Source of the DNA: an uncultured Thermoanaerobaculia bacterium
GTDB taxonomy: Bacteria > Acidobacteriota > Thermoanaerobaculia > Multivoradales > Multivoraceae
Direction of reading: 5' to 3'
NCBI GenBank assembly: GCA_951813015.1
Contig: CATOTG010000012.1
Location: forward strand, 1 to 41,032
DNA length: 41,032 nt
The translations under genes were made by a program, and so were the position numbers. A model generated the notes under the pieces. It was not told the DNA's origin. It saw only the letters and a program-made list of their open reading frames with translations, and ran no database searches. Below, one piece after another: positions 20,547 through 30,694 of the stretch; within the stretch, counting starts at the first letter, position 1, and every line of letters begins with the position of its first letter.

Positions 20547-20704
20547 GTACGATGACGGACAGGATGTCCAGCGTCCGGCTCGAATCCGACGGCCAGGTCG
20601 CCAGCGTCACGCTGACGCGGTGGGGGTACGATGACGGACGGCATGTCCAACGTCCGGCTCGAATCCGACGGCCAGGTTGCCAGCATCACGCTGACGCGGC
20701 GGGA
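20547..20704 (+). repeat. 79-bp tandem duplication across the enoyl-CoA hydratase start
   Basis: Bases 20547-20625 and 20626-20704 are about 90 percent identical and directly abutting. The second copy holds the real start and first 25 codons of the hydratase. The first copy holds an equivalent ATG (20552) and the same opening codons, but because 79 is not a multiple of three its frame runs out of phase into the gene and stops at 20803. The substitutions between copies show the duplication is not new. The rest of the 327-base gap back to the CHAT-like gene shows nothing recognisable. Confidence 0.9.
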
Positions 20705-21407
20705 GAAGGCGAACGCACTGGACTCGGCGACCACAGCCGGGTTGCGCGACGCGCTGCGCCAGCCGGCCGCGGCGTCCGCGCGCGTGCTGGTCATCTCCGG
20801 TGAAGGCGTCTTCTGCGGCGGCGCAGACATCCGCGAAATGGAGAATCTCGACGCCGTCAGCGCGGAGCGCTTCATCCGCGGGCTGCACGAGACCTTTCTC
20901 CTGATTCGCGAGCACCCGGCGCCGGTCGTCGCCGAGGTTCGCGGCGCGGCTCTGGGAGCGGGCCTGGAGCTTCTCGTCTCCTGCGACCTGTCGGTCGCCG
21001 CCGAGGACGCGATCTTCGGCATGCCGGAGCCGCACGTCGGCCTGCCGTCGGTCATCGAGGCGGCGCTGCTGCCCGGCGTCGTCGGCCTCGTTCGAGCCCG
21101 CGAGCTGCTCTTCCTGGGAGATCCGATCGACGCCGCCGAAGCCGCGCGGATCGGTCTTGTCGGCGAGGTCGTTCCGGCCGCCGACCTGGAAGCGGCGGTG
21201 AACGCCAAGGTCGAGCGCCTGCTGCGACTCAGCCCCGAGGCTCTGTCGCTACAGAAGCGCCTGATTGGCCGCTGGCTCAACCTGCCCCTGGACCAGGCCG
21301 TGGAGGCGGGTGTCTCCGCCTTCAGAGCCGCCTATCGAACCGGCGCGCCCCAGCGTGAGATGGAGAAGTTCTGGCGGCGCCGCAGCACCCCTTCAGGCGC
21401 TTCGTAG
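20631..21407 (+). CDS. Enoyl-CoA hydratase/isomerase family protein
   Basis: The 258-residue crotonase-fold protein has the oxyanion-hole segments GEGVFCGGADIREME and EVRGAALGAGLELL. Both catalytic glutamates of true hydratases are present: one in GLELLVSCD and one in MPEPHVGLP. It should hydrate trans-2-enoyl-CoA in beta-oxidation or a related acyl-CoA pathway. The start is the ATG at 20631 (MTDGMSNVRL) or the in-frame ATG at 20643; both lie in the second copy of the duplicated segment. The product of the dehydrogenase pair 3 kb upstream would be a natural substrate, although the genes are not contiguous. Confidence 0.93.
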   Translation: MTDGMSNVRLESDGQVASITLTRREKANALDSATTAGLRDALRQPAAASARVLVISGEGVFCGGADIREMENLDAVSAERFIRGLHETFLLIREHPAPVVAEVRGAALGAGLELLVSCDLSVAAEDAIFGMPEPHVGLPSVIEAALLPGVVGLVRARELLFLGDPIDAAEAARIGLVGEVVPAADLEAAVNAKVERLLRLSPEALSLQKRLIGRWLNLPLDQAVEAGVSAFRAAYRTGAPQREMEKFWRRRSTPSGAS

Positions 21408-21414
21408 CAGCGGG

Positions 21415-21522
21415 GACGCAGCTGGCGCCTGCGGCCAGTTCCCTGCGCGACGTGGCCTCGGCACGGCCTGGAACGAGGGCGCCGCCGTGACGCAGCTGGC
21501 GCCTGCCGCCAGTTCCCTGCGC
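21415..21522. repeat. 34-bp direct repeat pair
   Basis: Copies at 21415-21448 and 21489-21522 differ at one position and lie 74 bases apart. They begin 8 bases after the enoyl-CoA hydratase stop. The core contains GGCGCCTGCNGCCAG, itself a partial dyad. Confidence 0.75.
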
Positions 21523-21541
21523 AACAAGCGCGAGCGACACC

Positions 21542-21631
21542 GCCGAAACGTGCCGAAACGCAGGGCCGGGAGGCTCCCTGCGGACTCGAAGCGAGCGACG
21601 CCGAACGACATTGCCGAAACGTGCCGAAACG
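21542..21631. repeat. 19-bp direct repeat pair made of GCCGAAACG units
   Basis: The 19-base string GCCGAAACGTGCCGAAACG occurs exactly at 21542-21560 and 21613-21631, giving four GCCGAAACG units with a 71-base period. The copies fill the space up to the GST gene stop at 21642, together with degenerate GCGAGCGAC matches near 21530 and 21591. Confidence 0.75.
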
Positions 21632-21641
21632 AAGGGCCTGC

Positions 21642-22640
21642 TCAGGCGGCCAGCCACCGCAGGCAGCCGGACGCTTCAAGCAGCGCGTCGATCTCGCCGC
21701 GCTCGGAGAGTCCTCCGTACCTGGTTCGCAGTGCCGCCAGCGACCGGGCGTGGTACTTCTGCGGTTTCTGAGTCCACTCGCCGCTGGCGAGAGTGACCGA
21801 AAACTCGTCCTGGCCGCCGGCGATGGCGGCGGCGTTGGCGGCGCTCCAGGGCAGGAACAGGCCGCCGACCTGCTGCGCGAGCAGGGGCGTCAGGGTCGGC
21901 GCCAGGGACGCCCAGTCCTCGAACTCGCCGTTCGCCGTCGGGTCCACGAGGCGCTTCACCCAGGCGACGGTACGGGGCGCCCGCTTCTCGAGCAGCGAGC
22001 CGGGGGTCGGATCGGTCCACGCCTGGTGAATCTGGAATCCGACGCCGAAGTCGCCGAACGCCGGACGGCCGCCGAACAGGTAGTCCCGACCGTCGAGGTG
22101 AGCCTCGATCAGGTCGACGGCGTCGAGGAACGACTGCTCGATCTGGGGGGCCGTCTGCTCGTTCGAGCCGACGAACCAGACCCGGGGGACCATCCGCTCG
22201 CGGACCTGCGCGGTCATCGCCTTGAGGGTGTCCTCGTCGGCTTCCGGATTCATTCCCTGGGCGATGCGCCGGGCGCCGGATTCCTGGTCCGCGGGCCGGG
22301 CCCAGCGGTAGTGGAACATCCACTTGTTGCCCCATTCGTCGCCGAACTCCTCGAGCAGCACGGAGACGAAGGCCGCGGTCGGGTCCGGCGGATGGATCGA
22401 CGGCTCCGGATGCTCGGCCTCCATCGCCTCGAGGATCGGTGTCGAGTCCTGCATGCCCCGGTCGTCCGGCGTGACGACCAGCGGCACGAGGGGCAGCTTC
22501 GCGTGGCGCTTGAACTCGTCCTGGTTGGCGCCGCTGCGACGGAGCCACTCGTGGCGGATGCCCTTGTAGCGGAAGTACGAGCGCACCTTGATCGAGTAGG
22601 GAGAGAGTTCGGCGCCGAAGATTCGGTAGGGTCGGGCCAT
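21642..22640 (-). CDS. Glutathione S-transferase-like protein
   Basis: The 332-residue protein starts with a thioredoxin-fold GST N-domain (PYRIFGAELSPYSIKVRSYFRYKGIRHEWL, then KLPLVPLVV and the glutathione-binding-like MQDSTPILEAME). A helical C-domain follows, with LFGGRPAFGDFGVGFQIHQAW resembling the GST hydrophobic core. It is longer than a classical GST of about 210 residues because of an enlarged C-terminal half. The serine in SPYS could play the activating role seen in Ser-type GSTs. The substrate is unknown. It is convergent with the enoyl-CoA hydratase across the repeat region, and the recQ start is 131 bases away in the other direction. Confidence 0.85.
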   Translation of the reverse strand: MARPYRIFGAELSPYSIKVRSYFRYKGIRHEWLRRSGANQDEFKRHAKLPLVPLVVTPDDRGMQDSTPILEAMEAEHPEPSIHPPDPTAAFVSVLLEEFGDEWGNKWMFHYRWARPADQESGARRIAQGMNPEADEDTLKAMTAQVRERMVPRVWFVGSNEQTAPQIEQSFLDAVDLIEAHLDGRDYLFGGRPAFGDFGVGFQIHQAWTDPTPGSLLEKRAPRTVAWVKRLVDPTANGEFEDWASLAPTLTPLLAQQVGGLFLPWSAANAAAIAGGQDEFSVTLASGEWTQKPQKYHARSLAALRTRYGGLSERGEIDALLEASGCLRWLAA

Positions 22641-22770
22641 TGGCAGGAGCCTCCTGGAGGGGAGTCGTTGTCAGACGGAGGCTCATGCTAGGAGGCTGTG
22701 CCGCAGAACGCAACGAGTTGTCGGCCCAGCCTGCTGGCGGGGTAGCGACCCAGGAAGGACCGACGACGGC

Positions 22771-24907
22771 GTGACAGCGACTCCCCCTTTGCACCAGAGG
22801 CTGCGGCAGGTCTTCGGCCACTCCGACTTCCGACCTCACCAGGAGGAAGTCTGCCTTCGCACCGCGGCGGGGGACGACGGCCTGGTCGTCATGCCGACCG
22901 GCGCCGGCAAGTCTCTCTGCTACCAACTGCCGGGCCTGCTGCGCGGCGGCCCCACCCTCGTCTTCTCTCCGCTGAAAGCCCTGATGGAGGACCAGACGGC
23001 CAAGCTGCGGGAGCTCGGACTGCGCGCCGAACGCATCCATTCCGGACGCCCGCGGCACGAATCGAGGCAGGCCTGCCGGCTCTACCGCGACGGCGAACTC
23101 GACTTCCTCTTCATCGCTCCGGAGCGTCTCGGCGTGCCGGGCTTCATCGAGTTCCTGGAGCGTTGCCGGCCGGCGCTGATCGCGGTTGACGAGGCGCACT
23201 GCATCTCCCAGTGGGGCCATGACTTCCGACCCGACTACCGGCTGCTTGGGCAACGCCTGCCGCGGTTGCGCCCGGCGCCGGTGCTGGCGTTGACCGCGAC
23301 CGCGACGCCGCGCATCCAGGACGACATCGCGGACCAGCTCGATCTTCACGGGGACCAGCGCTACATCTACGGTTTCCGGCGCGAGAACCTGGCCGTCGAG
23401 GCGGTGCAGAAGCGGCCCGGGGCTCGAGCGGCGATCGTTTGCGAGGTGCTGGGGGAACCGGGGCGGCGGCCCGCGATCGTCTACGCGCCGACCCGCAAGG
23501 AGACGGAGAAGCTCGCCGGTCGGCTGGCCGACGAATTTCCCGCTGCCGCGTACCACGCCGGGCTGCCGACGGCCGAGAGGGACGACGTGCAGACCGGGTT
23601 CCTCGGCGGCGGGATCGAGGTCGTCGTCGCCACGACGGCCTTCGGCATGGGGATCGACAAACCGGACATCCGCACCGTGATCCACACGGCGATGCCGGCA
23701 ACCGTCGAGGGCTACTACCAGGAGATCGGCCGCGCCGGACGGGACGGGCAGCCAGCCCGGGCGCTGCTCCTGTACTCCTGGGCCGACCGCCGCACGCAGG
23801 AGTTCCTGCACAAGCGCTCCTATCCCGAGATCGCCTACCTCAAGCAGCTTCACAAGGCGCTGACGGAGGAGCCGCAGGAACGGACCGACCTGCAGCGCCG
23901 GCTTTGCCTCGGCGATGACGTGTTCGAGGCCGCTCTGGATCAGCTTCGCATCCATGGCGGCGCCGTGTTCGGCGGCGGCTACCGCGTGCGCCGGGGCGAC
24001 GACTCGTGGGTTCGGTCGTACCGGGTCCAGCGCCAGCACCGGCTGGACCAGATCGACGAAATGACCCGCTTCGCCGACCACCGGGGCTGCGGATGCTGCG
24101 TCTGGTGGGGCACTTCGGCGACCTGGCGGACAGCGATGCACGCTGCGGCGTCTGTGATGTCTGCCGACCGGACGACTGCCTGGTGCGACGGTTCCGGGCG
24201 CCGTTGCCTGAAGAGGTGCAGGCGATGGAGACCGTCGTGTCGTTGCTGCGGCGCCGCGAGGGGCAGGGGACGGGCCGGCTGTTCCAGAAGTTCCAGGATA
24301 GCCATGACTCTTTCGACCGCAACGAGTTCGAGGATCTTCTCGGCGCGCTCGGCCAGGCTCGCTTGGTCTTCGTGGAGGACGACTCGTTCCAGAAGGATGG
24401 GGAGACGATCCGCTACCAGCGGGCCGGGTTGACGCCGACTGGCCGATGCCGCGGGATCGACCTGGAGGGGCAGGTGGTGTTGCCGGACGATCCTCCCGAC
24501 GAGCCGAAGGCGCGGCGGAAACGGAAGGCAGCCAACGCCGCGGAAATCGCGGAGGCCGACGCCGACCCCGAACTGGTCGACGCGCTGCGAACGTGGCGGC
24601 TGGAGGCGGCCCGGAAGAAGCGGTGGCCTGCGTACACCGTGCTCTCGAACCGGGCCTTGATTGCCGTCGCTGCAGCGAAACCTCGAAGCGGGGAGGGACT
24701 GCTCGCGATTCCCGGCATCGGCCCGAAGACGGTGAAGCGCTACGGCGGCGCGCTGCTGCGGATCGTGGCGGCGGCGGAAGAGTCCGCAACGCGGGATCCC
24801 GAGCAAGCCGTCACGACAACCGGCGAGAACGTGCAGGTGACACAATCGCGTGCTGACGAACCGGCGGCGCGCGGCTTGCCGGACCGATCGGGAGGAGTCA
24901 GCGATTC

Positions 24908-24911
<4 letters not shown>
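22771..24911 (+). pseudogene. recQ: ATP-dependent DNA helicase RecQ, interrupted by a one-base frameshift
   Basis: RecQ unwinds DNA 3' to 5' in recombination and repair. The first frame (from GTG 22771) gives motif I MPTGAGKSLCYQLP, motif II VDEAHCISQWGHDFRPDY, motif III LALTATATP, motif V TTAFGMGIDKPDIR and motif VI QEIGRAGRDGQPA. It reaches the zinc domain at TRFADHRGC and then goes out of phase. The matching continuation (RMLRLVGHFGD, then CGVCDVC) lies in another frame of the same strand, up to the stop at 24909-24911, and includes an HRDC domain (about 24560-24780). One base missing near 24088-24092 (GGCTGCGGATG where GGCTGCCGGATG is expected) explains it. The corrected product of about 714 residues has a normal RecQ layout. 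Its end overlaps the next gene by four bases. Confidence 0.88.
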
Positions 24912-26383
<1,472 letters not shown>

Positions 26384-26500
26384 CCACTGCTGCCAGTACC
26401 GGGGCGCCGGAAGGCCGGCCGACGCTCCACCCGACGATGGACGGACCGCACTACCACGGCCACCGCCAACGGCTGCGCCAACGCCTGAACAGCGTTCGGC

Positions 26501-28090
26501 TCAGTTGATGCCGCGCTCCCTGCCTTCCCAGTAGGGGGCGCGGAGCTCGCGCTTGAGCACTTTCATTGCACCGGAGAGGGGCAGGGGCTCGGCCCGGAAC
26601 TCGACCGACTTCGGCGCCTTGTAGCCGGCGATCGACTCGCGGGCGTGGCTGATGATCGAGGCGGGCGTGCCTTCGTCGACTTCGGCGCCTTCCTTCGGCA
26701 CGACGATCGCGTGGACCTGTTCGCCCCAGACGTCGTGGGGGATGCCGATCACGGCGACCTGGCCGACGACCGGGTGAGTTGAAATCGCGCTTTCGACCTC
26801 GGCGGAGTAGACGTTCTCGCCGCCGGAGACGATCATGTCCTTGACCCGGTCGACCAGGAAGAGGTAGCCGCCTTCGTCGAGGTAGCCGGCGTCGCCGGTG
26901 TGGTACCAGCCGCCCTGGAACGCCTCCTCGGTCGCTTCGGGCTTGTTCCAGTACTCCGTCATGTAGTTGCCGCCGCGCGCGCAGACTTCGCCGACCTCGC
27001 CGCCGGGCAGTTCGTTGCCGTCCTCGTCCTGGATCGAGAGCACGACGCCGGGGACCGCGCGCCCGACGGAGCGGAGGCGGTCCCCGCCGACCCTGTGGTC
27101 CTCGGCGTCAAGCACGGTGAGGAGCGACGAACTTTCCGTCATGCCGTAGCCCTGGCCGATCTCCATCTCCGGGAACAGGGTCAGCAGGCGGTCGAGCAGG
27201 GCGGCCGGCATCGGCGAGGCGCCGTAGGCCAGGTTGCGCACCGACGCGAGCTTCTCCGGCGCGAAGTCCGGGTGGCTCATCATCATGTGGATCATCGTCG
27301 GGACCATCGTGGTCGTCGTCACGTTGTACTTCTCGATCAGAGCGAGTGCGGCGCCGGGATCGAACATCGGCATGAGGACGAACTTGCCGCCGAAGGTCTG
27401 GGTCGCGACGACGCCGACCATCGAGGCGGCGTGGAAGATTGGCGTCTGGAGGAGGGCGACGCCTTCGGAAAGCTGGGGGAACCGCATCACCGCGTGGTAG
27501 GTGTTCAGGATCTCGGCGCGCTGGTTGCAGAGGACGCCCTTGGGCAGCCCGGTCGTGCCGCCGGTGTACATGAGGACGACCGGGTCCGTCTCCTCGGGCT
27601 CGTTCGGGAGCACCGGCTCGCTTCCCGCGATCAGGTCCTCGTAGCGGACGTCGCAGGGGGCGTCCGTGTCGTCGTCGGGGCCGCCGATCAGGACGGTGCG
27701 CCGGACCGTGCACTCGTCGCCGGCCAGGGCCATCGCCTGGGCGAACAGGGGCGCGAAGGTCTTGTCGACGAACGCGACTTCGGTGCCCGAGTCGCGCACG
27801 ATGTAGTCCAGTTCCTTGCCCGCCAGGCGGAGGTTCAAGGGGTTGATCACGCCCGCTCCCAGGAAGGCGGCGTGGTACAGCTCGACGTACTCGTGGCAGT
27901 TCAGCGCCATGACCGCGAAGCGGTCGGTGCGCCCGACGCCCAGTTCGCCCGTGAGTGCCGAGCAGAGGCGCATCGTACGGTCCGCGTGTTCGCCGAAGGT
28001 CGCCTTGTAGGCCCCGTCGATGAGCGATTCCTGGTCGGCCAGGTAGTTCATCGCGGGAACGAAGAGCCGGTGGAAGATGAGTTCCTTCAT
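26501..28090 (-). CDS. Acyl-CoA ligase (AMP-binding, ANL superfamily)
   Basis: The 529-residue enzyme activates a carboxylic acid with ATP and CoA through an acyl-adenylate. It shows the P-loop YTGGTTGLPKGV, the GYGMTESSS motif, YHTGDAGYLDEGGYLFLVDRVKDMIVSGGENVYS and the C-terminal catalytic-lysine region LPLSGAMKVLKRELR (family: PxxxxGKxxxRxLR; here the Lys is in AMKVLKRE). A good Shine-Dalgarno (AGGAAAGGGG) precedes the ATG at 28088-28090. It is followed on the same strand, upstream in transcription, by the F420-type oxidoreductase 27 bases away, so the two are probably one operon. The acid substrate cannot be read from the sequence. Confidence 0.93.
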   Translation of the reverse strand: MKELIFHRLFVPAMNYLADQESLIDGAYKATFGEHADRTMRLCSALTGELGVGRTDRFAVMALNCHEYVELYHAAFLGAGVINPLNLRLAGKELDYIVRDSGTEVAFVDKTFAPLFAQAMALAGDECTVRRTVLIGGPDDDTDAPCDVRYEDLIAGSEPVLPNEPEETDPVVLMYTGGTTGLPKGVLCNQRAEILNTYHAVMRFPQLSEGVALLQTPIFHAASMVGVVATQTFGGKFVLMPMFDPGAALALIEKYNVTTTTMVPTMIHMMMSHPDFAPEKLASVRNLAYGASPMPAALLDRLLTLFPEMEIGQGYGMTESSSLLTVLDAEDHRVGGDRLRSVGRAVPGVVLSIQDEDGNELPGGEVGEVCARGGNYMTEYWNKPEATEEAFQGGWYHTGDAGYLDEGGYLFLVDRVKDMIVSGGENVYSAEVESAISTHPVVGQVAVIGIPHDVWGEQVHAIVVPKEGAEVDEGTPASIISHARESIAGYKAPKSVEFRAEPLPLSGAMKVLKRELRAPYWEGRERGIN

Positions 28091-28117
28091 GCGGGCCCCT
28101 TTCCTGGGAAGCGTTCC

Positions 28118-29125
28118 TCAGTTCGCCGACAGAGCGGCGATCACGTTGCGTTGGGTCCGGGTGTCGAGAAAGCGCAGGCTGGGACTGATGCGGTCCACCA
28201 CGTCGCCGTAGCGCGAGAGAACACCCGCCGCGATGCCGTCCGGCTCGCCGACGACGGCGAAGGCGTCGAGCATCTTGTCCGTGATGAGAAGGCCCATTTC
28301 GTCCCACTGGCCCTGCTTGGACATCCGGTTCAGCTCGAGTTGGAGGTCGCCCCAACCCTCGGACTCGAGCACCGGGCGGTAGGCGGGTGTCGAACCGTAG
28401 AAGGAAATCTGCTTCTTGACCGCCTGCTTCGTTTCCTCGAAGGTCTTCTCGTCGTGGCCGGAGACGATGAATCCGGGGTACGAGATCTGGAAGTCGGAAC
28501 GGTCGCGGCCGGAGGTCGCCAGACCGCGCTCGATGGCGGGCAGCGTGGTGTCGCGCATGTAGGACCGGGTCGTGAACGGATGGACGATCAGGCCGTCCGC
28601 GACCTCGCCTGCGACCTCGGTCATCAGGGGGCCGACCGCGGCCAGGAACACCCTGGGCGGGCCGTACTCGGTGTCCGTCGGCGTGAACATGGGCGTCATC
28701 AGGGTGTGGGAGTAGAAGTCGCCCTGGAAACGGAGCCGCTCGCCCTCGTACCAGTTCCTCCAGATCGCGCGCATCGCCAGGATCATCTCCCTCATGCGCG
28801 CCGCGGGGCTCGACCAGGGCATGCTGAATCGCTTCGTGATGTGGGGACGGATCTGCGATCCCAGGCCGAGGATGAGACGGCCCTTCGAGTAGGCGTTCAG
28901 GTCGTGGCCGACGTTCGCGAGGGTCATCGGGCTGCGCGCGAAGGCGACGGCTATCGAGGTCATCAGCTCGATCCGTTCGCTGTGCTCGGCGGCGAGCAGC
29001 AGCGGGAAGAACGGATCGTGGGAGGTCTCCGCGGTCATCGCGGCCGCGAAGCCGGCATCTTCCAGGTCCCTGATCCGACCCGGAACTTCGTGCAGGTCGC
29101 TGGGCAGTCCGCCGTCTACCTTCAT
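28118..29125 (-). CDS. F420-type luciferase-like oxidoreductase (LLM class)
   Basis: The 335-residue TIM-barrel protein has the LLM hallmarks: MTAETSHDPFFPLLLAAEHSERIELMTSIAVAFARSPMTLANVGHDLNAYSKGRLILGLGSQI in the first half and PRVFLAAVGPLMTEVAGEVADGLIVHPFTTRSY in the second. It best fits the F420-dependent (TIGR03617-like) subgroup rather than FMN monooxygenases, but the cofactor cannot be proven from the sequence. A Shine-Dalgarno GGGGAG precedes the ATG at 29123-29125. It stands first in an operon with the acyl-CoA ligase and may reduce or oxidise the same class of compound. Confidence 0.88.
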   Translation of the reverse strand: MKVDGGLPSDLHEVPGRIRDLEDAGFAAAMTAETSHDPFFPLLLAAEHSERIELMTSIAVAFARSPMTLANVGHDLNAYSKGRLILGLGSQIRPHITKRFSMPWSSPAARMREMILAMRAIWRNWYEGERLRFQGDFYSHTLMTPMFTPTDTEYGPPRVFLAAVGPLMTEVAGEVADGLIVHPFTTRSYMRDTTLPAIERGLATSGRDRSDFQISYPGFIVSGHDEKTFEETKQAVKKQISFYGSTPAYRPVLESEGWGDLQLELNRMSKQGQWDEMGLLITDKMLDAFAVVGEPDGIAAGVLSRYGDVVDRISPSLRFLDTRTQRNVIAALSAN

Positions 29126-29181
29126 CTCTCGTCTCCCCGGAGCCCGTTGTTGAGGGGTGGTGCGTTCAAGGGTGGCGCGCG

Positions 29182-29187
29182 AGTATA
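29182..29187 (-). promoter_or_regulatory. Candidate -10 box for the LLM-ligase operon
   Basis: TATACT on the minus strand lies 57 bases upstream of the LLM start. No clear -35 hexamer is found at 16-18 bases. The same TATACT appears upstream of the racemase at 38895-38900. Confidence 0.3.
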
Positions 29188-29286
29188 GAGGAGTCCCGGG
29201 CCCTGAGCCCTTGCTACGATCCCGCCGTTACTCGCAGAGAGCCGCTTCACGTTCCCGTGTTCCCGACCCCTGTGAGGGGAGACCGC

Positions 29287-30501
29287 ATGCATCAGGTGCT
29301 CGCCGGCGTTCGCGTTCTGGACTTCGGCCGCTACATCGCCGGACCCTTCTGCGCCGCCCTGCTCGGGGATCTCGGCGCCGACGTGATCCGCATCGAGAAG
29401 GTGCGGGGCAGCGAGGACCGCTTCATCGCGCCGGTGACGCCGACCGGCGAGGGCGGCATGTTCCTGCAGATGAACCGGAACAAGCGATCGCTGACGTTGA
29501 ACCCGATGAAGCCGGCCGGCCGCGGGATCGTCCGCAGGCTGGTTGCCACCGCCGATGTCGTGGTCGCGAACCTGCCGCCGGCGACGCTCGAGGCGATGGG
29601 GCTCGACCTCGAGAGTCTGCGCGAGGTGAAGGAGGACGTCATTCTCACGACAGTGTCCGCCTACGGTCGAGGCGGGCCCTACAGCGATCGCGTGGGGTTC
29701 GACGGGATCGGCCAGGTCATGTCGGGCATTGCCTACATGACGGGCGACCCGGACCGTCCCCGGCGCGCGGCGGCGCCCTTCGTCGACTTCGGGACCGCGC
29801 TCTCCTGCGCCTACGGCACGCTCGCGGCGCTGATGGCCCGGCAGCAGACCGGCAAGGGCCAGATGGTGGAAGGGGCGCTGCTCAAGACGGCGCTGATGAT
29901 GGGGAACAGCAACCTGATCGAGCAGGCGGTGATCCGTCGGGACCGCCAGCCGACGGGCAACCGTGGCCAGACCTCGGCGCCGTCCGACCTCTACGAGACC
30001 GCCGACGGTTGGATTCTGTGCTCCGTGATCGGCGAGCCGCTGTTCAGGCGCTGGGTCGACCTGATGGCCTCGGACAACGGCGCGAGCGGCGCCCGCGAAG
30101 AGATCGACTGGTTGAACGACCCGCGCTTCGCCGACGACCTTGCGCGCGGCGACAACGCCGGGCCGGTTGGCGAACGAATGAACGCCTGGTGCGCCTCGCG
30201 GTCGACGGTCGAAGCCGTCGATGCGCTGAACGGGGCGATGATCCCCTCGGCCCCCGCCTACTCGATGCAGCAGACGCTCGATGACCCCCACATCGCCGAG
30301 GTCGAGTCGTTCGTCGACCTGGAGTACCCGGGCATGGCGCGGCCGGCCCCGGTGGCGCGGCCCTCGGCACGGCTCACGGAGACGCCGGCGACCATCCGCC
30401 ACCGGGCGCCGACCCTGGGCGAGCACACCGACGAGATTCTCGGCAACCTCGGCTACACGGCCGACGAAATCGCGGCGTTCCGAGCGGAACGGGTCGTGTA
30501 G
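29287..30501 (+). CDS. CaiB/BaiF-type CoA transferase
   Basis: Family III CoA transferases move CoA between acids through an Asp-bound thioester. The 404-residue protein has the Rossmann-like start VRVLDFGRYIAGPFCAALLGDLGADVIRIEKV, the RNKRSLTLN segment, GLDLESLREVKEDVILTTVSAYGRGGPYSDRVGFD and the C-terminal APTLGEHTDEIL. The ATG at 29287-29289 follows a Shine-Dalgarno GAGGGGAG and gives the normal N-terminus; a longer frame to 29257 is less likely. The gene is divergent from the LLM-ligase pair, so the three together look like an acid-activation locus: ligase and CoA transferase offer alternative routes to a CoA ester. Confidence 0.93.
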   Translation: MHQVLAGVRVLDFGRYIAGPFCAALLGDLGADVIRIEKVRGSEDRFIAPVTPTGEGGMFLQMNRNKRSLTLNPMKPAGRGIVRRLVATADVVVANLPPATLEAMGLDLESLREVKEDVILTTVSAYGRGGPYSDRVGFDGIGQVMSGIAYMTGDPDRPRRAAAPFVDFGTALSCAYGTLAALMARQQTGKGQMVEGALLKTALMMGNSNLIEQAVIRRDRQPTGNRGQTSAPSDLYETADGWILCSVIGEPLFRRWVDLMASDNGASGAREEIDWLNDPRFADDLARGDNAGPVGERMNAWCASRSTVEAVDALNGAMIPSAPAYSMQQTLDDPHIAEVESFVDLEYPGMARPAPVARPSARLTETPATIRHRAPTLGEHTDEILGNLGYTADEIAAFRAERVV

Positions 30502-30558
30502 CGTGACGGGCGTTGGTGAACACCGCACGGCGCACGACCGGGAAGCTGCCGGTCCCGC

Positions 30559-30613
30559 GGAAAACGGCAAGCCGTTTCCCGCCGGACCTTGGAAAACCGG
30601 CAGGCCGGTTTCC
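30559..30613. repeat. Two similar hairpins in tandem
   Basis: Bases 30559-30579 (GGAAAACGGC, AA, GCCGTTTCC) and 30591-30613 (GGAAAACCGGC, A, GGCCGGTTTCC) each form a dyad with one bulged A and arms closed by GGAAA/TTTCC. They lie 60 bases downstream of the CoA transferase stop and about 80 bases before the sulfatase start. They could be a REP-like element or an attenuating structure; no T-run follows. Confidence 0.55.
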
Positions 30614-30694
30614 CACAGCTACCGCAGCCTCGACGACTACTCGCCTCTGGGACGGCTTCGCGCAGGGACCAGAATCCACCCAGCAAAGGTACAG

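Noticed and set aside
24088..24093. Programmed frameshift in recQ
   Set aside because: No slippery heptamer or downstream stimulatory structure is evident. A simple one-base deletion explains the frames.
21676..24789. Long minus-strand open frame of 1037 codons over recQ and the GST gene
   Set aside because: It is antisense to recQ, and at its downstream end the text is the GST gene read in a different frame. There is no coherent domain order.
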